NCBI GenBank assembly: GCA_902774125.1
Contig: CACYHD010000009.1
Span: 1 to 42,986 of the forward strand
Origin: an uncultured Lachnospiraceae bacterium
GTDB taxonomy: Bacteria > Bacillota > Clostridia > Lachnospirales > Lachnospiraceae
DNA: 42,986 nucleotides
Direction of reading: 5' to 3'
Shown here piece by piece: positions 1 to 6,700 of the stretch. Positions within the stretch are counted from its first letter, which is position 1; the number at the start of each line of letters is the position of its first letter. The translations under genes and the position numbers were made by a program. A model generated the notes under the pieces. That model had not been told where the DNA came from, did no database searches, and worked only from the letters and a program-made list of their open reading frames with translations.

Positions 1-63
1 ATAATAACTCCAATAATAATTATTGTTACCAGTGCCTCTCCACTTCCCGTCTGCCATCTTTTT

Positions 64-579
64 TCATAAACTGTGCAGTTTTTTAAGTGTTTCCTTAAGA
101 TCAAGTGCATGCCCATATGACACAGTATCTCCGTCCAGAACCCATTCTTTCTTAGTGATATTATAGTCGCGAATCTTTCCTGCGTGAGAATATATTCCTT
201 TAAACAACTCCTTGTGAATAGAAATATATTGAACTGGCGAAAATGTGAATGCATCAGTAGATAGAATCTGGGCAATTCTAGCCGAAACTTTATCGGCTTC
301 TTCTGTTCTACTTTCTATCTCTGTTCTTTCGTCCTTTTTCTCATAATATGTGTTAATAAGATCGGCCGCCTCGTCAACAGTTATCTCTCCATCAATGTTT
401 TTCTTGGCTGTATCATAGAGATATTCAGATGGTCTTAACCCATCAACATCCTGCAAACCTATTGCTGCAGACCAAGCATTCCCCAACTCTTTTTGAGACG
501 GAGAACCTTCTTTTATATATTCCTTAAACGGATCCTCTTTTATGTAATTTTCAAATGGATCATTTTTGATATCGTACAA
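64..579 (-). CDS. Truncated Fic-family protein with VbhA-like N-terminal segment
   Basis: Fic proteins transfer AMP or related groups to target proteins; an antitoxin-like helix, sometimes fused at the N-terminus, restrains them. The first third (residues about 33-75, with IGLQDVDGL, PSEYL and a GEITVDEA stretch) resembles the N-terminal segment of Firmicute Fic proteins. Residues 95-168 match the first half of a Fic domain (FTFSPVQYISIHKELF, YSHAGKIRDYN). The protein ends at residue 171, before the catalytic HPFxxGNGR loop; full-length relatives have nearly 300 residues. Other frames of the 63 bases downstream do not restore a Fic motif. The start is TTG, with GGAG seven bases upstream. Residues 7-24 are a tandem 9-residue duplication (DPFENYIKE, DPFKEYIKE). 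It is probably a remnant, or possibly a free antitoxin-like piece. Family recognition is fairly secure; function is unknown. Confidence 0.72.
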   Translation of the reverse strand: MYDIKNDPFENYIKEDPFKEYIKEGSPSQKELGNAWSAAIGLQDVDGLRPSEYLYDTAKKNIDGEITVDEAADLINTYYEKKDERTEIESRTEEADKVSARIAQILSTDAFTFSPVQYISIHKELFKGIYSHAGKIRDYNITKKEWVLDGDTVSYGHALDLKETLKKLHSL

Positions 580-663
580 TTTAAAACTCCAATCGATTTT
601 GCTACTTCTTGTTTTATTTTACTAAATAATTAGTAATGTAACAATAATACCCAAAAGAATAGT

Positions 664-695
664 ACAAAAAAATGGGTAGCCAATTGGCTACCCAT
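664..695 (-). terminator. Intrinsic terminator after the 44-aa acidic ORF
   Basis: A perfect 10-bp stem (672-681 with 686-695, AATT loop) is followed on the minus strand by a run of seven T. It lies 35 bases past the stop of the small acidic ORF and before the Fic fragment, so it separates the two transcripts. Confidence 0.85.
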
Positions 696-729
696 AACAG
701 ATTAATATTATTTAGGGATATTCATTTCT

Positions 730-864
730 TCAATCCTCATCATAGTCTGTTTCTTCTATGTCACTGTTTAGATTATCCCACTCATCCATTGAATGAGCGA
801 ATTCTTCATAATCTTCAGACATTTCGTCTAATGTTTCATCATCTAGATCATAATCATCATACAT
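730..864 (-). CDS. 44-residue acidic hypothetical protein
   Basis: I do not recognise a family. The product has 44 residues, about half of them Asp or Glu, with only one His and no Lys or Arg, so it is extremely acidic. It is rich in Tyr-Asp and Asp-Asp pairs. Translation is well supported: a consensus AAGGAGG sits seven bases before the chosen ATG, the reading frame is uninterrupted, and an intrinsic terminator follows 35 bases after the stop. A possible promoter (TTGAGG, 18-base gap, TACTAT) lies just upstream. Two nearby ATGs are in a frame that closes within a few codons or give a poorer spacing. Its place between a membrane protease-like gene and a Fic fragment suggests an accessory role. 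A charge-mimic or inhibitor function is only a guess. Confidence 0.6.
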   Translation of the reverse strand: MYDDYDLDDETLDEMSEDYEEFAHSMDEWDNLNSDIEETDYDED

Positions 865-933
865 AACATAACCTCCTTTTTTATATAGTATTATTTCTTA
901 AAACCGCCCCTCAAATGTCTTTTTACTTTGCCA

Positions 934-2184
934 TCATACTCCATTTTTTATCACTAGTATAAATACCATCAAAACAATTATTATATATACTCCAATATAC
1001 AAAATGCTCTTTTTGTTATTGATTATTATTGTTTTTATCTTGTCCGTTTTTGCATTTCCAACAATTATATTCTTCTTTTCATTGTAGTAATTTATTGGCC
1101 ATGTAACATTTCTATTCAAACCGTTTATGAGAATAGTTTCATTCCAATCATCACAAGACTCACCGACTATTCTTTTACAATGATTAATCCTATCCTTTAA
1201 TTCTTTTAATACTTTATCTATTCTTTTACAAATATTTTCAACTTGTATTTTATCAAAATAATCTATTTTCTCAGTTGTATAGTTTAATTCTTTTAATTCA
1301 TGTTCATATCTCCTGATTTGACTCGAATATTCAATTAATCTTATTACTTCAATTTGTTCAATTTCTACACCTTTTGTTTTATTTATGGCTTTCTTTAATT
1401 CACTAATTCTAATCCCCATTAATATTTCTCTTTTTTTTAAAACTATTTTTCTGTAGTTTTGAAACTGCCAATATCTGTTATTTACATATTGCCGAATAAT
1501 ACCTATTTCATTTGCATCTAAATATCCAATTGAATAACTATACTCATAACGATCACTGATTTGTAATTTCCCGCTGCCTTTTTCTATAAATGTACCAAAT
1601 CCAAAATAAACAACAGCTGTGTCTGTTAGTATTTCATTTTCTAGCACATTATCTATTACAATATTTTTTTCAAATAAAAATCTATGCATGCATTCATGAG
1701 CCATTATATATATAATTGATTCCACCGAATAATAATCGGATAAATTAATTGTAATATTTTTAAAACCACAAAATGCTTTGTTATCATATTGACCTGCTTT
1801 GCCATTTGTATCATTGTCAACATAGTTGAAATGAAACAATGTGTCTTCATTCTTACATCCAAAAAAATCTAGAATCCAATGACCTATTTTCTGTAGTCTA
1901 TCCTCGAGTTCTTTCTTTCTTACTTTTCTAATTATATTAGTTCTATAATCAGACAAAAAACTGTTCAACATTTCATTACTAATTACCTCTTTTTCATCGC
2001 GAGGGCACATAAATGATTTGTTTAATATATTAATCGCCTTAAAAACCCTCGGAAAACTTCCAATATATTCTAATCTAGTTTCGTCATTTTTCCAATTTCC
2101 ACAATAACATTGTAAAACACCTTCATCTCGATATTCGAGACAATTCTTACATAACCATGTATTATTTTTAATACCTTTTTCCAT
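934..2184 (-). CDS. Putative zinc metalloprotease with N-terminal zinc ribbon and C-terminal membrane anchor
   Basis: The N-terminus has a ribbon-like cysteine set (C12, C15, C26, C28). The central region carries a zincin signature: HECMH at 163-167 (two zinc-binding His and the catalytic Glu), followed by NEILTDTA with E184 and D188 as likely third ligands, and a VVYFGFG stretch. Residues about 255-340 are charged and probably coiled coil. A hydrophobic helix at about 392-413 ends the protein, so it looks tail-anchored with the catalytic part in the cytoplasm. There is no signal peptide. The start has GGTGG about nine bases upstream and a promoter-like pair at 2209-2237. The fold class is inferred from the motif; substrate and partner are unknown. 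It stands as a single gene ahead of the small acidic ORF. Confidence 0.6.
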   Translation of the reverse strand: MEKGIKNNTWLCKNCLEYRDEGVLQCYCGNWKNDETRLEYIGSFPRVFKAINILNKSFMCPRDEKEVISNEMLNSFLSDYRTNIIRKVRKKELEDRLQKIGHWILDFFGCKNEDTLFHFNYVDNDTNGKAGQYDNKAFCGFKNITINLSDYYSVESIIYIMAHECMHRFLFEKNIVIDNVLENEILTDTAVVYFGFGTFIEKGSGKLQISDRYEYSYSIGYLDANEIGIIRQYVNNRYWQFQNYRKIVLKKREILMGIRISELKKAINKTKGVEIEQIEVIRLIEYSSQIRRYEHELKELNYTTEKIDYFDKIQVENICKRIDKVLKELKDRINHCKRIVGESCDDWNETILINGLNRNVTWPINYYNEKKNIIVGNAKTDKIKTIIINNKKSILYIGVYIIIVLMVFILVIKNGV

Positions 2185-2208
2185 CTATAATTCCACCCTA
2201 TTTTGTTC

Positions 2209-2237
2209 TATATAAACATTGTCCCCTTTACTGTTAA
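2209..2237 (-). promoter_or_regulatory. Putative sigma-A promoter of the metalloprotease-like gene
   Basis: Minus-strand -35 TTAACA (2232-2237) and -10 TATATA (2209-2214) are separated by 17 bases, 25 bases upstream of the start codon. Confidence 0.5.
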
Positions 2238-2308
2238 AGTTATTTTCAAACAAGTTAAAAGTTACATTCTATTGGGCTATATATTTTTTCGCAAATTCAA
2301 ATTTATCT

Positions 2309-4339
2309 CTACTGAACCAATCCGTTTCCCCTGTTGAACTCTATTTTTGAGTAATTAGGATTAACCTTTTTTAGAATTGTGTCATACAAATAATTGTGTG
2401 CTGTGCTGTTAGTCATTAAGTTGTTATCATATAATGATGCAGCTACTCGACTTATTGTGTATTGCTTTACATTGCTGTAAACAATATCACCTCTGTTGTT
2501 TTTGGCGTACGCTCTTATCTTCCAAATGTTATTGAACTCATTAGCAGTAAATGCTGCAAACTTCATTGTCATTGCATAACTGCTTGCCACTGTGGAATAG
2601 TTTGTGGAATAATTTTTTCCGATTCTTCCAGTGTCTGTTGCCTGGTATGACTTAACGTAGGAATTGTTGCTGCCTACATACAAGTCGCTGTCACTAACCT
2701 TATCACCGATTCCAAAAATCAATCCTCTTTCCACTACATTTCTGCCGCTAATCTTGTCAGAAGTTGTGTATACACATCTAAGTCCCTGTACTATAGAACT
2801 TATTTGATATCCGTTAATTTCAACGCCTTCTTGAGCAGCAACTGTTGTAGCCTGTCTTGTAGTAGTTGGAGGCTGTGTTGTCTGCTTAGTTGTTGTTGGA
2901 TGTTGAGTTGTCTGCTTAGTTGTAGTCTGCTGTTGTGTTGTCTGTTGCTTATTAACAGTCATATTGCCAAGTGTCAACCAACCATCTGAGTTTTGCTCAG
3001 CATTGGCAAAGCCTAGAATGTTTTTGTCACTAGGACATTTAACTTTCATGCATAGTGTATATGAACCGTTAGCCAGACCGTGATCTGCTTCAAAACCAAA
3101 AGTCTTGTTGCTAGCATCAGCAGGTACAGCTGAAAGATCCCAATCAGTAGTCCAAGTCTTGACCACATTTCCATTCTGCTTAACGCCAATCTCCACCGGC
3201 CAAACCTCATGACCATAATAAAATGGTGCTACACCAATATTTTTCATCTCAACATCTACGCTAATAGTTCCAGATGTTACAGTATCGCTAAACTTAGCTC
3301 TATTAACTCTCAAGTCGTATCCCAATTCTTTTGAGGCCGCCTTAACTCTGTTAAGAGCCTCTCCTGAATAAGCATTCATGCCCTCGAACAGCATCCATGT
3401 AGCATGACTCTCTTCTAGACATTTGCTCCAGCTTTGGCAATCGCCAGATGGATTGTTAGAAAATAGTGATCTCTGGATAGGTGGATAAATCTCACCACCG
3501 ATACAGTTGCGTTTCCAAGCATCCATCAAACCAGCGTTCTTCATTTTTTGCATAAAGCTCCAGTCCTGTCCGCCGTTAGCCATTGTTAGCGTTGCATAGC
3601 AATATGAATCATCATGATAACCAACATTATAGTTGGCAAAGTTGATTCCCGGCTTAGGCTCTCTTACAAGAATCTTAGTAAGCTTAAAGCTGTTTGTAAA
3701 AGCATCTGTAACTTCTTTATACACAGCTGTAGGAATGCTCCAATCAGGCTTACCATCAGACGTATCTTCATCATATGGCCAATTGTGCCATTCGCCCCAA
3801 AAACCTAATAAACCAGCCGTAATATAAGCTATACGAGGGTCGCCGTCATATTGTTCACCCATAGCAGTAATCAAATTTACCATAGAAGTTCTAAAAGTCT
3901 GATTGCTATAGTCCGGACATTGTCCGCTACCACCCAAATCATTAGGCTCGTTGTAATAACGCATATTGAGTCCACCGTCAATCAAAAACTGTGGAACACC
4001 GTTACCTTCTCCCGGATAATCATAATAAAATCTAAAAATAACCTGATGTCCTCTGCTGTCAGCCTTTTTTAAAATATTTTCAAGTTTAGTCCAATCAAAG
4101 CTGTTCATTCCTGTTTGGACATCCTTAACAGCAATATAATACCACTCAAGACTGTGAGCGATATTGCCATCTGACTCGTTATATGGCATAAATCCCTTAA
4201 GCGGATTGCCTTCTCTTGAAGCAGCTGCCGTTAGGTTGTGCCATGACATACCGTCGTCTGCCTTTAACTTTTGATTAGCAACATAAAATGATGTCACAAA
4301 TAGCGCGACAGACAAAACAATAGCTAAAAATTTTTTCAT
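2309..4339 (-). CDS. Secreted DUF4874/DUF4832-type glycoside-hydrolase-like protein
   Basis: An exported protein of 676 residues. A signal peptide (MKKFLAIVLSVALF...) probably ends after LKA at residue 27. Residues about 30-300 form a TIM-barrel glycosidase-like region with NPLKGF near 45-50, an FRFYYDYPG strand and FWGEW at 180-184, whose Glu183 is a candidate catalytic residue; GGEIYP follows. Residues about 340-460 are a beta domain typical of DUF4832 proteins. Residues 464-499 are a Thr/Gln-rich linker with repeated TTTKQTTQ units, and a C-terminal beta domain begins at 500. The likely role is cell-surface or extracellular binding or cleavage of polysaccharide; the substrate is unknown. 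It has its own promoter at 4423-4451 and AGGAG before the ATG. Domain names come from recalled family patterns. Confidence 0.75.
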   Translation of the reverse strand: MKKFLAIVLSVALFVTSFYVANQKLKADDGMSWHNLTAAASREGNPLKGFMPYNESDGNIAHSLEWYYIAVKDVQTGMNSFDWTKLENILKKADSRGHQVIFRFYYDYPGEGNGVPQFLIDGGLNMRYYNEPNDLGGSGQCPDYSNQTFRTSMVNLITAMGEQYDGDPRIAYITAGLLGFWGEWHNWPYDEDTSDGKPDWSIPTAVYKEVTDAFTNSFKLTKILVREPKPGINFANYNVGYHDDSYCYATLTMANGGQDWSFMQKMKNAGLMDAWKRNCIGGEIYPPIQRSLFSNNPSGDCQSWSKCLEESHATWMLFEGMNAYSGEALNRVKAASKELGYDLRVNRAKFSDTVTSGTISVDVEMKNIGVAPFYYGHEVWPVEIGVKQNGNVVKTWTTDWDLSAVPADASNKTFGFEADHGLANGSYTLCMKVKCPSDKNILGFANAEQNSDGWLTLGNMTVNKQQTTQQQTTTKQTTQHPTTTKQTTQPPTTTRQATTVAAQEGVEINGYQISSIVQGLRCVYTTSDKISGRNVVERGLIFGIGDKVSDSDLYVGSNNSYVKSYQATDTGRIGKNYSTNYSTVASSYAMTMKFAAFTANEFNNIWKIRAYAKNNRGDIVYSNVKQYTISRVAASLYDNNLMTNSTAHNYLYDTILKKVNPNYSKIEFNRGNGLVQ
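2843..2950 (-). repeat. Short tandem repeats coding a Thr/Gln-rich linker
   Basis: This segment codes residues 464-499 of the secreted DUF4832-type protein. Related units of about 27-30 bases (TTTKQTTQHP, TTTKQTTQPP and variants) are repeated, giving a flexible linker between the catalytic-like region and the C-terminal domain. Such repeats can change length by slippage. Confidence 0.8.
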
Positions 4340-4422
4340 GATTAACTCCTTTTGACCAAACAGCTTACCGAAAGAAATATTTTTCTACTGATGGTCCATA
4401 TTTACGTTTTATTGCTAAATAT

Positions 4423-4451
4423 ATTATATAGAATTAGTTTTTTTGCTTCAA
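4423..4451 (-). promoter_or_regulatory. Promoter of the DUF4832-type gene
   Basis: Minus-strand TTGAAG (4446-4451), 17-base spacer, TATAAT (4423-4428). The predicted 5' leader is about 75 bases. It lies just beyond the tsf terminator, so the gene is transcribed independently. Confidence 0.7.
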
Positions 4452-4510
4452 TACAAAACAAAAAAAGAGCCTATATTTTTATATATAAAAAATGAGAAAC
4501 TTTCCTTGGT

Positions 4511-4542
4511 AAAAAAAAGGACAAGGCTTATGCCCTGTCCTT
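4511..4542 (-). terminator. Intrinsic terminator after tsf
   Basis: A 7-bp stem (4517-4523 with 4536-4542), extended by inner GG/CC pairs, is followed on the minus strand by eight T. It lies 25 bases past the tsf stop and closes the rpsB-tsf operon. Confidence 0.85.
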
Positions 4543-4566
4543 GTAATTTATTTTTTGAGCGGCTTA

Positions 4567-5664
4567 TTAAGCCATCTGAGCTGCAACTTCTGCTGCGAAG
4601 TCTTCTTCCTTCTTCTCGATACCTTCACCTGTCTCAAATCTAACGAACTTAGTTAGCTTAACGTCAGCGCCAGCTTCCTTAGAAACTTCTTCTAAGTACT
4701 TAGCAACTGTCTGCTTACCATCAGCAGCCATTACGTAAGCCTGATCCATTAGACATACTTCCTTAAGCTGTTTTGAAACACGACCTTCAACTAGACCGTT
4801 GAAAATCTTGTTTTCAAGAATCTCAGCCTTGTCAGCCATAGCTAGCTCACAAACTGCTGCCTTAGCTTCACCTGATAGGAAGTTGAATAGGTACTTAAGG
4901 TTGTTCTTCTGCTCTTCGTATGTAGCAAGATCTTCATCAGACCATACCTTGTTAGCAACTGCCTTATCAAGAAGACCTGTAAGGATTGGCTTTGGTAGTG
5001 ATTCTGGCTCGTTTAGAGCGCTGTCAATTGTGATTTCTTTCATCTTAGCTAGTTCATCAGCTGAGATGTCATCTCTTGAAACATACTGTGGATTCATAGC
5101 TGCAACCTGCATAGCAATAGTCTTCAATGCTGCTGTTACAGTATCATTAGCAGGAGCGTCTGCCTCTACTAATACACCAATCTTACCACCAGCGTGGATG
5201 TATGATGTGATAACACCATCTGATTCAATCTTTTCAAATCTTCTGATGTTCATGTTCTCACCGATTGTAGCAATCTGAGATGTTAGCTCTTCTTTAACTG
5301 TCTTTGAAGCATCATCAATCCATGCTTCTGCTAGAAGTGCATCTACGTCCTTAGCATCGCTTGCAAGAATCTGTTCTGTAACCTTGCCAACGAATGTCTG
5401 GAACTTATCATTTTTAGCAACGAAGTCTGTCTCTGAGTTAACTTCTACGATAGCAGCCTTGCCATCTTTAACAAGTGTAGAAACAATACCTTCTGCTGCG
5501 ATTCTTCCTGATTTCTTTACAGCTGTAGCTTCGCCTTTCTTTCTTAGAACTTCGATAGCTTCTTCCTGATTTCCATCAGTCTCTACTAGAGCATTCTTAC
5601 ATGCCATAACACCAGCACCTGTAAGTTCTCTTAGTTCTTTTACCATTGCTGCTGTAATATTCAT
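4567..5664 (-). CDS. tsf: Elongation factor Ts
   Basis: EF-Ts is the cytoplasmic guanine-nucleotide exchange factor for EF-Tu. The N-terminal module (VKELRELTGAGVMACKNAL, residues 8-26) and the EF-Tu-contacting TDFVAKN (79-85) are intact, as is the C-terminal YxxGEGIEKKxEDFAAEV-type ending. The protein has 365 residues, against about 280-300 in most bacteria. The excess is one block at about residues 220-285, between the SALNE helix and the NGLVEGRV segment; in Bacillus only about ten residues join these points. The start has AGGAGG upstream. It follows rpsB by 85 bases, the usual operon order, and that gap contains a 6-bp hairpin (5693-5710). Identity is certain; the role of the insertion is unknown. 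Confidence 0.98.
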   Translation of the reverse strand: MNITAAMVKELRELTGAGVMACKNALVETDGNQEEAIEVLRKKGEATAVKKSGRIAAEGIVSTLVKDGKAAIVEVNSETDFVAKNDKFQTFVGKVTEQILASDAKDVDALLAEAWIDDASKTVKEELTSQIATIGENMNIRRFEKIESDGVITSYIHAGGKIGVLVEADAPANDTVTAALKTIAMQVAAMNPQYVSRDDISADELAKMKEITIDSALNEPESLPKPILTGLLDKAVANKVWSDEDLATYEEQKNNLKYLFNFLSGEAKAAVCELAMADKAEILENKIFNGLVEGRVSKQLKEVCLMDQAYVMAADGKQTVAKYLEEVSKEAGADVKLTKFVRFETGEGIEKKEEDFAAEVAAQMA

Positions 5665-5749
5665 AACTTTGTCCTCCTAATATTTATCGTTGTAGTGCTG
5701 TAACGCACTATAGTAATCAATAATCAATAATCCCAACTATTGCTTGAAA

Positions 5750-6499
5750 TTATTCGTTATCCTCTTCTGCGTCATACTCAGCATCGTATTCAGCATCATA
5801 CTCGCTGTCATACTCAACACCACTGTTAGCCTCAACAACAGCGTCAGCCATTGTAGAAACGATTAGGTCTACAGCACGGATAGCATCATCATTACCTGGA
5901 ATGATGAAATCTAGTTCTTCTGGATCACAGTTAGTATCTGCAATACCGAATAGTTTAATTCCTAGTGAATGAGCTTCCTGAACACAGATTTTTTCCTTCT
6001 TAGGATCTACTACAAAAATAGCATCAGGAATTTCCTTCATATCTTTGATACCACCAAGGTTCTTCTCAAGCTTAGCCATTTCTTTCTTTAGGCCAACAAC
6101 TTCCTTCTTAGGAAGAACATCGAATGTACCATCTTCTGACATTCTCTCGATGTCTTTTAGTCTCTGAATTCTTGACTTCATTGTCTTGAAGTTTGTTAGT
6201 GTACCACCTAACCATCTTTCGTTAACATAGTACATTCCACATCTCTCAGCGTGATTCTTTACAGCATCCTGAGCCTGCTTCTTTGTACCTACGAAAAGGA
6301 TAGTACCACCATCTTTTACGATATCTACAACAGCCTTGTAAGCACTGTCGATCATTCCTACTGACTTCTGTAGGTCGATGATGTGAATGCCGTTTCTCTG
6401 TGTGTAGATGTATGGAGCCATTTTAGGGTTCCATCTTCTTGTCTGATGTCCAAAGTGAACACCTGCCTCTAGTAACTGTTTCATTGGTATAATGCCCAT
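5750..6499 (-). CDS. rpsB: Small ribosomal subunit protein S2
   Basis: S2 is a component of the 30S subunit. The sequence opens with the classic [22 protein letters not shown] block and contains [14 protein letters not shown] and [12 protein letters not shown], all diagnostic. Length is 249 residues, slightly long because of an acidic C-terminal tail made of repeated EYDA units (from about residue 229). The start is preceded by AGGAGGT at seven bases. A near-consensus promoter (6612-6640) and a leader of about 100 bases with a compound hairpin lie upstream, so autoregulation by S2 is plausible. It is the first gene of rpsB-tsf. Confidence 0.98.
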   Translation of the reverse strand: MGIIPMKQLLEAGVHFGHQTRRWNPKMAPYIYTQRNGIHIIDLQKSVGMIDSAYKAVVDIVKDGGTILFVGTKKQAQDAVKNHAERCGMYYVNERWLGGTLTNFKTMKSRIQRLKDIERMSEDGTFDVLPKKEVVGLKKEMAKLEKNLGGIKDMKEIPDAIFVVDPKKEKICVQEAHSLGIKLFGIADTNCDPEELDFIIPGNDDAIRAVDLIVSTMADAVVEANSGVEYDSEYDAEYDAEYDAEEDNE

Positions 6500-6539
6500 T
6501 TTTCTTACCTCCTGGTTAATTATAATCTTCCATTTGCTT

Positions 6540-6585
6540 CACTGCTTTAGGAAACCCCGAGCAAAGGGCACCCTCCTAAAACTCC
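6540..6585 (-). promoter_or_regulatory. Structured leader of rpsB (possible S2 autoregulatory site)
   Basis: The leader holds an outer 7-bp stem (6546-6552 with 6574-6580) enclosing an inner CCC/GGG stem with a 7-base loop. Ribosomal-protein leaders often act as binding sites for their own product. Assignment as such is inference; the base pairing is visible. Confidence 0.45.
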
Positions 6586-6611
6586 ACAAATGTGCTTAAT
6601 GCAACTTCAAT

Positions 6612-6640
6612 ATCATACCATAACCCCTAATGTATTTCAA
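6612..6640 (-). promoter_or_regulatory. Promoter of rpsB-tsf
   Basis: Minus-strand TTGAAA (6635-6640), 17-base spacer, TATGAT (6612-6617), giving a leader of about 105 bases before rpsB. Confidence 0.8.
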
Positions 6641-6669
6641 GCATAAAGTTATTATGGTAAATATATGCA

Positions 6670-6694
6670 AAAACGACTGACCATCGGCCAGCCG
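6670..6694 (-). terminator. Intrinsic terminator after topA
   Basis: A 9-bp stem (6674-6682 with 6686-6694) with two G-U wobbles on the minus-strand RNA is followed by a T run. The wobbles become A-C mismatches on the other strand, so it works for topA only. Confidence 0.85.
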
Positions 6695-6700
6695 TTTTTT

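Noticed and set aside
1-57. Minus-strand ATG at 57 opening a frame beginning MADGKWRGTG that runs off the edge
   Set aside because: Only 19 codons are visible, no good ribosome site precedes it, and no family is recognised. It may be a gene start, but the window cannot show it.
2843-2950. Regular short repeats considered as a CRISPR array
   Set aside because: Units are in frame with a Thr/Gln-rich linker, without unique spacers, inside a long coding region.
4799-5278. A 159-codon plus-strand ORF opposite tsf
   Set aside because: Shadow of a conserved gene with no start signals.
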